Assembly (NCBI GenBank): GCA_018334615.1
Contig: JAGXLP010000006.1
Location: 1-24,202, forward strand
DNA: 24,202 nt
Direction of reading: 5' to 3'
Origin: Candidatus Bipolaricaulota bacterium
GTDB lineage: Bacteria > Bipolaricaulota > Bipolaricaulia > M55B111
A model generated the notes under the pieces. It made no database searches and was not told the DNA's origin. It saw only the letters and a list, made by a program, of their open reading frames with translations. The translations under genes were made by a program, and so were the position numbers. The number at the start of each line of letters is the position of its first letter. Position 1 is the first letter of the stretch. Shown here one piece after another: positions 1 to 7,795 of the stretch.

Positions 1-130
1 AAAGGTCCTGTTGTTAATGTGTTTTTTCAAGCCCCGTAGCTTGCTGCGGGGTAATTGACTGTGTTACCTGGTTTAATTATGGATAAAGCGAAGAGAACGA
101 AGTACAGATTATGAGTACAAGGATGATTTC
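1..130. other. Intergenic start of window with repeat hairpin and leader of first gene
   Basis: No gene is seen here. It holds the GC-rich hairpin at 32-51, then a TTGACT (55-60) that could be a -35 box but has no good -10 at 16-18 nt. The ribosome site of the first gene, AAGGA, lies about nine bases ahead of its ATG. A short frame of 11 codons starting at the ATG near position 79 is not supported as a gene. Confidence 0.5.
32..51. repeat. REP-like hairpin, intact copy
   Basis: CCCCGTAGCTTGCTGCGGGG can fold into an eight-pair stem (one G-T pair) with a CTTG loop. It is followed by TAATTGACTG. A diverged copy with the same 3' flank lies at 12695-12714. GC-rich hairpins of this kind resemble REP elements moved by RAYT/IS200-like transposases. 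That assignment is from general resemblance; no transposase is in the window. It could also serve as a transcription stop for a gene to the left, but no T tract follows. Confidence 0.5.
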
Positions 131-1159
131 ATGGTGAAAGAAAATACCGATCGACACAGATGTCTGGCGCTAATATCCGGGGGCCTGGATAGTCAACTGG
201 CAGCAAAATTGATTGCCGAACAGGGTAACCGGGTGGTAGGGGTAAACTTTAGAACAGGGTTCATCAGCGAGGATGACAGGGAGCTGTATCGGGAGATCGA
301 AAACGATCTCGGAATAGAGGTCCGGATGTTAAGGGTTCCGGAGGAAGATTATCTGGAGCTCATAAAGTCGCCGAAGCACGGTTATGGTTCAGCGATGAAC
401 CCCTGCCTCGATTGTAGAATTCTGGTTCTCCGCGAGGCGAAAAAGTACATGGAGGAGATTTCGGCCGACTTCGTCATTACGGGTGAAGTGCTTGGGCAGC
501 GCCCGATGACCCAGAGAAAAGATACGATGGACCTCATCAAGAGGGAAAGTGGCTTGGGAAAAAGGCTATTGCGTCCACTGTCAGCCAGGCTACTCTCCCC
601 GACAATTCCCGAAGAGAGGGGCTGGGTAGATAGAGATAAACTGCTGGATATCGAAGGTAGGTCTCGCAAGGTTCAGCTGAAACTGGCCGAAAAACTTGGC
701 ATCAACCACTACAGTCAACCGGCAGGCGGTTGCCTGCTGACCGAGGAGGAATTCGGGCATCGGATTCGAGAAGTTTTTGATCACAAAGGAAAGGACAAAA
801 CGACCGTTAGTGACCTGAAGGTCCTCAAGTACGGTCGACATTTTCGCTTGCCCGACGGAGCAAAGGCAATAATTGGCAGAGACGAGGAAGAAAACGAAAA
901 TCTGGAGGAGTTCTTGGATGATTACTGGAGTATCCGGATTCTTGGTTTTTCGGGTCCTCTTACCCTTATAACCAGAGGAGCAACTGAGAGAGATGTAACT
1001 ATTGCCGCTCGACTTACGGGTCGCTATAGCCAGGGTCGGGATCAGGAAACCCTGGAAGCAATCCTGGAGCGAAACGGAAAGACAAAGACCTATCGAATTA
1101 AGCCATTAGAAAGAGATTCCGATCTGATCAGTGAGTTGAGGATAGAATACAGCTCCTGA
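131..1159 (+). CDS. PP-loop tRNA thiouridylase-like protein with C-terminal NFACT-R (DUF814) domain
   Basis: This 342-residue cytoplasmic protein has an ATP pyrophosphatase loop SGGLDS at residues 16-21. A Cys pair C92/C95 in NPCLDC and a Cys in PAGGCLL (about residue 200) are placed as in sulfur-transferring ThiI/MnmA-type enzymes. The C-terminal stretch with GRHFRLPDGAKAIIGRDEEEN resembles the NFACT-R (DUF814) RNA-binding domain. By family, such proteins activate a tRNA base by adenylation and replace oxygen with sulfur. Which base is modified cannot be told from sequence. AAGGA lies upstream of the ATG, and the stop is 11 nt ahead of the next gene, so it is probably first in the + strand run. 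It is not a full MnmA, because the MnmA central and C-terminal domains are missing. Confidence 0.82.
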   Translation: MVKENTDRHRCLALISGGLDSQLAAKLIAEQGNRVVGVNFRTGFISEDDRELYREIENDLGIEVRMLRVPEEDYLELIKSPKHGYGSAMNPCLDCRILVLREAKKYMEEISADFVITGEVLGQRPMTQRKDTMDLIKRESGLGKRLLRPLSARLLSPTIPEERGWVDRDKLLDIEGRSRKVQLKLAEKLGINHYSQPAGGCLLTEEEFGHRIREVFDHKGKDKTTVSDLKVLKYGRHFRLPDGAKAIIGRDEEENENLEEFLDDYWSIRILGFSGPLTLITRGATERDVTIAARLTGRYSQGRDQETLEAILERNGKTKTYRIKPLERDSDLISELRIEYSS

Positions 1160-1170
1160 GGAGGATATTT

Positions 1171-2073
1171 ATGGCCAAAATTCTGGAATCCGTACCCAAC
1201 TACAGCGTTGGGACCGATGAACGGATCATTGAAAAGATAGTTGAGCCGTTCAGGAGGAACAATGACGTTAAGCTGCTCGATTACTCGGCTGACTCCGATC
1301 ACAACCGTTTGGTCGTGACGAACGTGGGGAGTCCCGATGGGTTGTTCGAATCGACTCTGGAAAGCATAGGAATCGCCGTCGATAGAATCGATATGAACGA
1401 ACACACGGGAGAACACCCCAGGATGGGCGCTGTTGATGTGGTTCCGTTTACCCCGGTTAGAAACGTTACGATGGAGGAGGCGGTCGAGCTGGCGAAAAGG
1501 CTGGGAAAAGAGGCGGGGAATAGGTTTGACCTCCCCGTTTACCTTTACGAGGAAGCAGCTACAAAACCGGAACGGAAAAACCTGGCCGAAATACGAAAGG
1601 GAGAATTTGAAGGATTTTCGGAAAAGATCACCCGACCGAAATGGAAGCCGGATTTTGGGCCGGATAAGATTCACCCTACTGCCGGCGTGACGGCAATTGG
1701 TGCCCGCAAACCGCTGGTTGCTTTTAACGTAAATCTCAGGACGGACGAACTAACGATTGCCAGGGACATTGCCCGGAAAATCCGCCATTCCAATGGAGGC
1801 TTACGTTATTGCAAGGCGATGGGCGTCGACCTGGAAGCTCGGGGAGTGGTTCAGGTTTCGATGAACATGACCGATTACACACAGACATCACTCCAGCAGG
1901 CCTTCGAATTAATTCGGGTGGAAGCCAACCGCCACGGCGTGGAAATTAAGGGAAGCGAAATTGTCGGTTTGGTCCCGTCGGATGCCCTTATTGAGGTGGC
2001 GAAACATTACCTGAGACTCGAGGATTTTTCTGCCGATCAGGTTATAGAAAATAGGCTATTGGAGGATCTATAA
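1171..2073 (+). CDS. ftcD: Glutamate formiminotransferase
   Basis: It transfers the formimino group of N-formimino-L-glutamate to tetrahydrofolate, giving glutamate and 5-formimino-THF, the last step of one branch of histidine degradation. The 300 residues match the transferase half (N-terminal and C-terminal subdomains) of the bifunctional animal enzyme; the cyclodeaminase half is absent, as is usual in bacteria. H82 in EHPRMGA falls at the position of the catalytic His of the mammalian enzyme. AGGAGG lies 7 nt ahead of the ATG. Its stop TAA shares one base with the ATG of hutI, so translation of the two is likely coupled. No cyclodeaminase gene is seen nearby. Confidence 0.95.
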   Translation: MAKILESVPNYSVGTDERIIEKIVEPFRRNNDVKLLDYSADSDHNRLVVTNVGSPDGLFESTLESIGIAVDRIDMNEHTGEHPRMGAVDVVPFTPVRNVTMEEAVELAKRLGKEAGNRFDLPVYLYEEAATKPERKNLAEIRKGEFEGFSEKITRPKWKPDFGPDKIHPTAGVTAIGARKPLVAFNVNLRTDELTIARDIARKIRHSNGGLRYCKAMGVDLEARGVVQVSMNMTDYTQTSLQQAFELIRVEANRHGVEIKGSEIVGLVPSDALIEVAKHYLRLEDFSADQVIENRLLEDL

Positions 2074-3329
2074 TGGTCAAAAAGGTGGTCACTAACGTGG
2101 GGCAACTTGTGACACCCAGGGGTGAGCAAGCCAGGTCCGGTGAAAAAATGAACCGGATATCTATACTGGACGATAGAGAAATCCTGCTTGAGGGTGGTGT
2201 TATTCGTGAAATAGGTAAGCAGGGTGCCTTTTCCCGTTCACTGCCAGAGGAAGTCGAACGCATAGATGCCAAAGGTAAGCCCGTCTTGCCCGGGTTTGTC
2301 GATCCCCATACGCATTTCGTATTTTCCGGGTACAGAGCAGAAGAATTTCAAGCCAGGCTAGAAGGTAAACGTTACGAAGAGATAGCGGAGGAAGGCGGTG
2401 GCATTGCGAGCTCCGTTCGTTCAAACCGGGAAGCTTCCTTTTCCGGTTTAAAGGAAGAAGCTGAAGGCAGGCTAAGATCTATGGTCCGGTTTGGCGTTAC
2501 CTCTGTGGAAGGTAAAACTGGTTACGGCCTCGATAGGGAAACCGAGTTAAAGCAGCTAAAAGTAATGACAGAGTTAGACCAGGAGACCCCCGTGGATATC
2601 TCTCCTACCTTTCTTGGCGCACATTCAATTCCCGAGAAATACGCCAATCGGAGGGAAGAGTACGTCGACTTTGTTACTGAGGAAGTTGCTCCTCTGGCTG
2701 CTGAGAGAGGGGCCGAGTTCTGTGACGTGTTTTGTGACCGGGGGGCATTTACCGTTGGAGAATCGAGGAAGGTATTGAACCGAGGAAAGAAGTTAGGTCT
2801 TAAGCCAAAAATACACGCCGACGAGATTGAAGCTACGGGGGGAGCGAAGCTGGCGGCCGAAGTTGACGCAATATCCGCGGACCACTTGCTTAAAGCTTCA
2901 GATGAAGGATTGAACCGGATGAAGGAAAGTAGCGTAATTGCAGTTCTCCTACCTATTACTGCATTTAGCCTGAAGGAAAGCTACGCTCGGGCCAGGTATA
3001 TGATTGATCATGGCCTTTCGGTTAGTCTGGCGACTGACCTTAACCCCGGTAGCTGTTTCTCAGAATCAATACCTCTGTTGTTTTCCTTGTCTACTCTCTA
3101 CATGGAAATGACGGTTGAGGAGACTATAACTGCTTTAACGTTAAATGCGGCAGCTGCTATTGATAGAGCGGATCAAGTGGGAACGATCGAATCGGGAAAA
3201 CAGGGAGACTTCCTGATATTGGATGCCCCGAATTATCAACATCTCTCCTATCATATGGGAGTAAACCTGGTTGAGCGTGTTGTAAAAAGGGGAGAGACAA
3301 TCTGGAAGAAAACCGGACCTAATTTTTAA
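2073..3329 (+). CDS. hutI: Imidazolonepropionase
   Basis: It hydrolyses 4-imidazolone-5-propionate to N-formimino-L-glutamate, the substrate of the ftcD product just upstream. This 418-residue amidohydrolase-fold enzyme has the metal-binding HTH (79-81), the GGGI loop near 108-111, the KIHADE His/Glu segment in the middle and ATDLNPGSC in the C-terminal third, all typical of HutI. The start overlaps the ftcD stop by one base; GGAGG lies just upstream inside ftcD. Histidase and urocanase, the first two steps, are not in the window. Confidence 0.95.
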   Translation: MVKKVVTNVGQLVTPRGEQARSGEKMNRISILDDREILLEGGVIREIGKQGAFSRSLPEEVERIDAKGKPVLPGFVDPHTHFVFSGYRAEEFQARLEGKRYEEIAEEGGGIASSVRSNREASFSGLKEEAEGRLRSMVRFGVTSVEGKTGYGLDRETELKQLKVMTELDQETPVDISPTFLGAHSIPEKYANRREEYVDFVTEEVAPLAAERGAEFCDVFCDRGAFTVGESRKVLNRGKKLGLKPKIHADEIEATGGAKLAAEVDAISADHLLKASDEGLNRMKESSVIAVLLPITAFSLKESYARARYMIDHGLSVSLATDLNPGSCFSESIPLLFSLSTLYMEMTVEETITALTLNAAAAIDRADQVGTIESGKQGDFLILDAPNYQHLSYHMGVNLVERVVKRGETIWKKTGPNF

Positions 3330-3353
3330 TCACGTTAGAAGGGGTCCCTGAAT

Positions 3354-4019
3354 ATGAGTGAAACTTTTTTTGCTTTTGCACTTGGTTTCAGCTGTTTGCT
3401 GGTAGCGAGCTCGCTAGGTGTGCGTGTTTGGGTTAGACGAATTGTGGACGAGTGTAAAAGGGTCGTTCCTTCGGCAGGTATAACCGGAAGAGATTTTGTC
3501 GACAGAGTAATGGAGTCTGAGGGTTTAGACGATATCGAAGTGGAGGAGGAACAGGAACCATTGAGGGGGGGCTACTTATTTGATCGCAGGCTGGTAAAAG
3601 TTCCGGATCTCGATAATAGTTCTCTTCTCGTCCTTGCCGTGTCCGCTCACGAGATATCCCATGCCAGGCAGGCAAAGGCCAGACCCCGAGTTATAAGAAC
3701 TGCCGCCTTTTTGGGGGATTTGGGGGTCATGTTTTCTTATCTATTTCCCCTGTTTTTGGTACTTGGGTTTGTGTTTTATTTCCCTCTGGTATATGCCAGT
3801 TTGCTTGTCTACATGTTCATCCTAATTATCGTTCTGGTTGAGGTGCCCGTGGAACTTGATGCTACGAGAAAAGCGGTCGGTTATTTAGGAGAGTACTCCG
3901 ACCTCGGATACAACGAAATGAGCAAACTGAAAAGACTCCTCCGATGGGCTATACTTACGAGAATTTCCTATTTGACCGGTGGATTTTTGATATTATTTGA
4001 CCTGAATCGAGGGAGGTGA
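3354..4019 (+). CDS. YugP-type membrane zinc metallopeptidase
   Basis: This 221-residue membrane protein of the YugP (COG2738) family has an HEISH zinc motif at 99-103. A candidate third ligand, Glu, lies in VEVPVELDA (163 or 167), and the tail has the usual GYNEMSKLKRLLRWA-like helix. Hydrophobic segments are at about 5-27, 115-142, 143-162 and 195-215. A substrate is not known for the family; a role in membrane-protein turnover is inference. AGGGG lies ahead of the ATG. Its end carries the ribosome site of rpe, so it is in the same transcript. It is slightly short but has all expected motifs. Confidence 0.85.
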   Translation: MSETFFAFALGFSCLLVASSLGVRVWVRRIVDECKRVVPSAGITGRDFVDRVMESEGLDDIEVEEEQEPLRGGYLFDRRLVKVPDLDNSSLLVLAVSAHEISHARQAKARPRVIRTAAFLGDLGVMFSYLFPLFLVLGFVFYFPLVYASLLVYMFILIIVLVEVPVELDATRKAVGYLGEYSDLGYNEMSKLKRLLRWAILTRISYLTGGFLILFDLNRGR

Positions 4020-4023
4020 GAGA

Positions 4024-4686
4024 ATGAAGTCGGTATCATTTGCTCCTTCCATTCTGTCTGCCGATTTTAGCAAATTAAAGGAAGAGGTGAAAAGCGTAGA
4101 GGAAGTTGCAGATTATATCCACGTCGACGTGATGGACGGTCACTTCGTCCCTAATATAACCATAGGACCGGTGGTTTCAAATTCTCTTAAGAGGTTAAAG
4201 GAAATACGGACTCCGTTTAGCATTCACCTTATGATAACCGATCCAGATAAATACGCTTCGGAATTTGAAGTGAACTCGGAGGATTTGATAATTTTTCATT
4301 CGGAAGTGACTGATAATCCTCGTGACATGATAGATAAGTTGAGAGAGTTAGGTTGTCAGGTCGGGATATCTCAGAAACCGGGAGGCGATCTTGGGGAAGT
4401 ATTGCCCATTCTGGCCGAACTCGACGAGGTGCTGGTAATGGGTGTGGAGCCCGGGTTTGGCGGTCAGAAGTTCATGCCTGAAGCTCTTGAGAGGATTGAG
4501 ATTCTGAGGAGAGAAATTTGCGATAGGCATCTTGAGACGGCAGTGGCCGTAGACGGAGGAATGAACCCCTCCACGGTCGAAGAAGCGGTCGATGCCGGAG
4601 CCGATACCATTATAGCTGGTTCCGCCGTATTTGGTAAGGAGGATAGGGTGAAGGCAGTTAAAGAATTGAGAAAGGCAGTCCAGTAG
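4024..4686 (+). CDS. rpe: Ribulose-phosphate 3-epimerase
   Basis: It interconverts D-ribulose 5-phosphate and D-xylulose 5-phosphate in the pentose phosphate pathway. It is a TIM-barrel protein of 220 residues, the normal length. Metal ligands H33, D35, H68 and D177 are in place and the phosphate loop GFGGQ is at 144-148. Strong GGGAGGTGA lies ahead of the ATG and overlaps the end of the peptidase gene. One odd spot is GISQKPGG at 114-121, where most family members read LNPxTP. Ribulose 5-phosphate also feeds riboflavin synthesis, which may explain why ribD follows 3 nt later. Confidence 0.96.
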   Translation: MKSVSFAPSILSADFSKLKEEVKSVEEVADYIHVDVMDGHFVPNITIGPVVSNSLKRLKEIRTPFSIHLMITDPDKYASEFEVNSEDLIIFHSEVTDNPRDMIDKLRELGCQVGISQKPGGDLGEVLPILAELDEVLVMGVEPGFGGQKFMPEALERIEILRREICDRHLETAVAVDGGMNPSTVEEAVDAGADTIIAGSAVFGKEDRVKAVKELRKAVQ

Positions 4687-4689
4687 ATT

Positions 4690-5793
4690 ATGGAAAACCG
4701 AAAAGACCAGGAATATATGGAAAGGGCCTTGAGCCTGGCAAGTAAAGGCGGTGGTTACGTCAACCCCAATCCACAGGTTGGTGCAGTTGTAGTTAATGAC
4801 GGAAGAGTAGTGGGAGAAGGATTTCACAGGGAATTTGGCGCCCCCCATGCCGAAGTGGAAGCCCTGGAGGATGCCGGTCCCCTGGCGAAAGATGCGACAA
4901 TGTACGTTACCCTGGAACCATGTGTGCATTACGGGAAAACACCACCCTGTGTTGATAAGATCATTGAAACGGGGATTGCTCGAGTGGAGGTGGCAACCCG
5001 GGACCCCAACCCAAAAGTTTTCGGTAAAGGAATTGAGAAAATGGAAAGCAACGGTATAGACGTGTCGCTCGGTCTCAAAGAAAGGGAGGCAAAAGAGCGG
5101 AATGAAATTTACTTCCACTTTGTAAAGGCGGGACGGCCTTTTGTTTTACTCAAACTTGCTATGACTCTTGACGGTAAGATAGCGACAAAGTCCGGTGACT
5201 CCCACTGGATCTCTTCTGAACCAGCCAGAGAAATGGTACACTCTCTCAGGGCCCGCTATAGCGGTGTCGGTGTAGGGGTGAATACCATAATCTCTGACGA
5301 CCCACGGCTAAACGTGAGAAAGGCTGACGGACCTGACGGTACCAGATTCATCTTCGACACCAGGGGCAACACCCCGGTAAACTCCCGTATTTTTGAACTA
5401 GAAAGTGATGCCCCCACGGTGGTCGTTTCCGGAGAGGGTCTCCCCGAAGCCGATCTATTACCTTACAAAAATTCCGGGGCAAAAGTATGGCAATTTCCTG
5501 AGCGAGAAGGCGTAATTGACCTCGAAGCTTTTCTGAAAAAAATGGGAAAAGAGAATTACGATAGCTTGATGGTGGAAGGGGGAAGTGAGGTGGCATGGAG
5601 CTTTTTGAATCAGGATCTGGTGGACAAAATTCTCTTCTTCTATTCTCCCGGAATTATTGGCGGAAGGGAGGCAGTGCCATCAGTTGGCGGAACGGGGAAG
5701 GAAAAAGTAAAGGATGCAATCAGGATAGAAGAGATGGATATCAGTAGGGTTGGTGATGATTTCTCCCTTGTCGGTTATCCTCTCAAACGATGA
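4690..5793 (+). CDS. ribD: Bifunctional riboflavin deaminase/reductase RibD
   Basis: It carries out the second and third steps of riboflavin synthesis: deamination of the pyrimidine, then NADPH reduction of the ribosyl side chain. The 367 residues have an N-terminal cytidine-deaminase-like domain with zinc ligands H53 (HAE), C78 and C87 (PCxxxGxTPPC), then a reductase domain from about 145 (LKLAMTLDGKIAT) with the VEGG motif. No clear ribosome site precedes the ATG, which is 3 nt after rpe, so coupling to rpe is likely. Other rib genes (synthase alpha and beta, RibBA) are not in the window, which is unusual because ribD often leads such a cluster. The last 11 bases overlap the end of the opposite gene. 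Confidence 0.95.
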   Translation: MENRKDQEYMERALSLASKGGGYVNPNPQVGAVVVNDGRVVGEGFHREFGAPHAEVEALEDAGPLAKDATMYVTLEPCVHYGKTPPCVDKIIETGIARVEVATRDPNPKVFGKGIEKMESNGIDVSLGLKEREAKERNEIYFHFVKAGRPFVLLKLAMTLDGKIATKSGDSHWISSEPAREMVHSLRARYSGVGVGVNTIISDDPRLNVRKADGPDGTRFIFDTRGNTPVNSRIFELESDAPTVVVSGEGLPEADLLPYKNSGAKVWQFPEREGVIDLEAFLKKMGKENYDSLMVEGGSEVAWSFLNQDLVDKILFFYSPGIIGGREAVPSVGGTGKEKVKDAIRIEEMDISRVGDDFSLVGYPLKR

Positions 5794-6754
5794 AGAGTAA
5801 TCCCAGGGAAACAAATATCACCTGAAGGCCATATATGGTAAGAACCGCACTGACGTGACCAAATTTTCGATAGAGGAAGTGGTGAATATGGTCTTGGTCC
5901 GCTTCCATGACTCCCCGATTCGACATAACCCTCCGCCCTATTGCCAAGGATGTATCAATGATTGGCACGCCCAGCAACATTAAGCCCGCTACCAGGGACC
6001 AGCCGTTACCGGAATAATTAGTTATTCCGGACACCCCCCTAACAACAAGGTAAGAAGCTAAAAACCCAATCAGGTATGATCCTCCGTCCCCGAGAAATAG
6101 CTTTGCCGGATGAAAGTTATATAGCAATATGGCAACCAGAGTTGCAATCAATGCGGCCAGGGGAAAAAATAACGTCTGCGTTGCAGTGAGAACTACAAGG
6201 GGTATAAGCGAGATTATTCCGATTCCCACAGCCAGTCCGTCCAGTCCATCTATCAAGTTGAACCCGTTTGTTCCCCCGACTAGCCAGAAACCGATTAGGA
6301 TGGAATTGGCCGTTCCTCTCAACGTGAAAGATAAGCTGGGGCTAAGAGAGACGGTGGTCATTGGTAAATGGGTGAGAGAGACGACGAGTAGTGCCGCCGC
6401 AGCGTGAAAAAAAAGTTTCATTTTTGGCTTTACTCCCCACAGATCATCTGCGATTCCCGTAGAAAAAACTATAAGGAGCCCAAAAGTTAGAGGAAGAGGG
6501 TTCTTTGCGTATATCAGGTAGATTGGGAGAAATCCAACCAACAAGGCCGGCCCTCCAAGAGGTTTGGGGGAAATATGGATCTTTCTTTCGCTTTCTTCCG
6601 GATAGTCGAAAAGGCCCGTGGAAGGAGCGAAATGAATTAATAGAGGACAGCTGAAAAAAGTGACTATGAACGGAATCCAGATTGCGGTCGCCTGAGATGT
6701 TAAAAAGACCGACTTTAAAGTTGAAAACAAGTTTTGCATAATTTCTGTATCCAA
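5783..6754 (-). CDS. WecA/TagO-family undecaprenyl-phosphate sugar-1-phosphate transferase
   Basis: This polytopic membrane enzyme of 323 residues, about ten hydrophobic segments, belongs to the family that moves a UDP-linked N-acetyl sugar phosphate to undecaprenyl phosphate, the first lipid-linked step of wall teichoic acid, O-antigen or other surface glycans. Motifs seen are NGFNLIDGLDGLAVG, KLFLGDGGSYLIGF, a PIIDT/RR segment and DHIHHFL, the HxHH signature of WecA/TagO rather than MraY. The chosen start is TTG at 6754 with GAGG 7 nt ahead; an ATG at 6739 lacks a ribosome site. It overlaps ribD tail-to-tail by 11 bp and shares a base with the holB start. The sugar donor cannot be told from sequence. 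Confidence 0.9.
   Translation of the reverse strand: MDTEIMQNLFSTLKSVFLTSQATAIWIPFIVTFFSCPLLIHFAPSTGLFDYPEESERKIHISPKPLGGPALLVGFLPIYLIYAKNPLPLTFGLLIVFSTGIADDLWGVKPKMKLFFHAAAALLVVSLTHLPMTTVSLSPSLSFTLRGTANSILIGFWLVGGTNGFNLIDGLDGLAVGIGIISLIPLVVLTATQTLFFPLAALIATLVAILLYNFHPAKLFLGDGGSYLIGFLASYLVVRGVSGITNYSGNGWSLVAGLMLLGVPIIDTSLAIGRRVMSNRGVMEADQDHIHHFLYRKFGHVSAVLTIYGLQVIFVSLGLLFIV
6714..6742 (+). promoter_or_regulatory. Candidate promoter for holB inside the divergent gene
   Basis: TTTAAA (6714-6719), a 17 nt spacer and CATAAT (6737-6742) lie upstream of the holB ATG at 6754. Start of transcription would fall about five bases before the ATG, giving almost no leader, and no ribosome site is seen ahead of this ATG. 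The boxes are 4/6 and 5/6 matches, so this is only suggestive. Confidence 0.35.
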
Positions 6755-7776
6755 TGAATAGCCTCGATATACTTACAGAAGCTTCGAGAAAAGGTAAATT
6801 GACTCACGCTTACCTGGCCCCGGTCAAGCCCGGTACCGATGTCGATCACTACGCCCGGGAATTGGGACGGGTGATCCTGTGCTCCCCCGATGATGAAAAA
6901 TGCCAAAAAAAAGTACTTCGCAATGCCCATCCTGATTTTTTCCGAATTACGGTACTGAATAATAATAGGAAAATATCGATAAACCAAGTAGAGAAGATTA
7001 TCACCGGTTCCTCCTATTCTCCTCAGGAAGAGGATAGAAAGTTGTTTGCAATAGGACCCGCCGAAGACCTCTCCCGGGAAGGCTCAAATAGTTTGCTCAA
7101 AGTGCTGGAGGATCCACCGGACTTCGTCTATTTTTTGCTTCTAACGGAGAACCCAAATGTTCTGCTTCCAACAATTATCTCTCGCTGTCAGCAATTACCA
7201 AGGGGCGGGATGAGTTCCGAAGGAATGCGCGAAATATTGAGAGATCGGGGCTTTAGCGTAGAGGAAAGTGAGTATCTTATGGAAGTAGTGAACGAACGAG
7301 CGGACCTTTTAAATGAACTTCCCGAGGAAGATCTCTCGGACCCGCTGGAAAGAAGAGACGATTTCCTCTCGGAATACAGTGGTGTTGATCTGGTTGAATT
7401 GAGTGAAAATCTGGTCGAGGCCGATAGCTATGTTGAAAGGGACGTAATAGCAAAACTAATGTTCGAAAAAATTGGTGAATCCGGAAGGTTTCAGTTAATT
7501 GTTTCGTCGGAAAAGACCCAAAAACTATCCAGAGATGAACTTGCTGAGTTCCTTGAAAAAGGACTCCATCTTTACCGGCAAAGCTATCGAAAGATGATAG
7601 AGGAAGCTGGATCCCCGGGTAGAGTATCTCAGTACGGATCTAGCCTGGAAAAAGTCCAACTTATAAATAGAGCAATTGAATCCCTGAAAACCAACGTAAA
7701 TGTCCAATTATTAATGGATAACCTCTGGTTGCAATTGGCAAACCGGGGCAGTACGTTTAAACGGATTAAGGGCTAA
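6754..7776 (+). CDS. holB: DNA polymerase III delta-prime subunit, degenerate ATP site
   Basis: This is a clamp-loader subunit of the replicase, 340 residues. The N-terminus GKLTHAYL, the block HPDFFRI, the segment with EGSNSLLKVLEDPP and the SRC motif at 143-145 identify the delta-prime/gamma family. Two usual parts are missing: there is no Walker A loop after HAYL (APVKPGTDVDHY instead), and the four-Cys zinc module is reduced to C43 and C50. Delta-prime proteins need not bind ATP, so it can still act as the stator and supply the SRC arginine. It has no clear ribosome site. It is followed directly by yaaT, as in many Bacillota. Its ATG overlaps the divergent gene's TTG by one base. Confidence 0.88.
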   Translation: MNSLDILTEASRKGKLTHAYLAPVKPGTDVDHYARELGRVILCSPDDEKCQKKVLRNAHPDFFRITVLNNNRKISINQVEKIITGSSYSPQEEDRKLFAIGPAEDLSREGSNSLLKVLEDPPDFVYFLLLTENPNVLLPTIISRCQQLPRGGMSSEGMREILRDRGFSVEESEYLMEVVNERADLLNELPEEDLSDPLERRDDFLSEYSGVDLVELSENLVEADSYVERDVIAKLMFEKIGESGRFQLIVSSEKTQKLSRDELAEFLEKGLHLYRQSYRKMIEEAGSPGRVSQYGSSLEKVQLINRAIESLKTNVNVQLLMDNLWLQLANRGSTFKRIKG

Positions 7777-7795
7777 ATTGGGGGGAGAATCCGGC

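Noticed and set aside
1090..1674. 194-codon open frame on the - strand
   Set aside because: It is antisense to ftcD, and the sequence looks like a reverse reading of a coding region.
4348..5118. 256-codon open frame on the - strand
   Set aside because: It lies fully antisense to rpe and ribD, both clear genes; its product is rich in Phe, His and Cys and has no family features.
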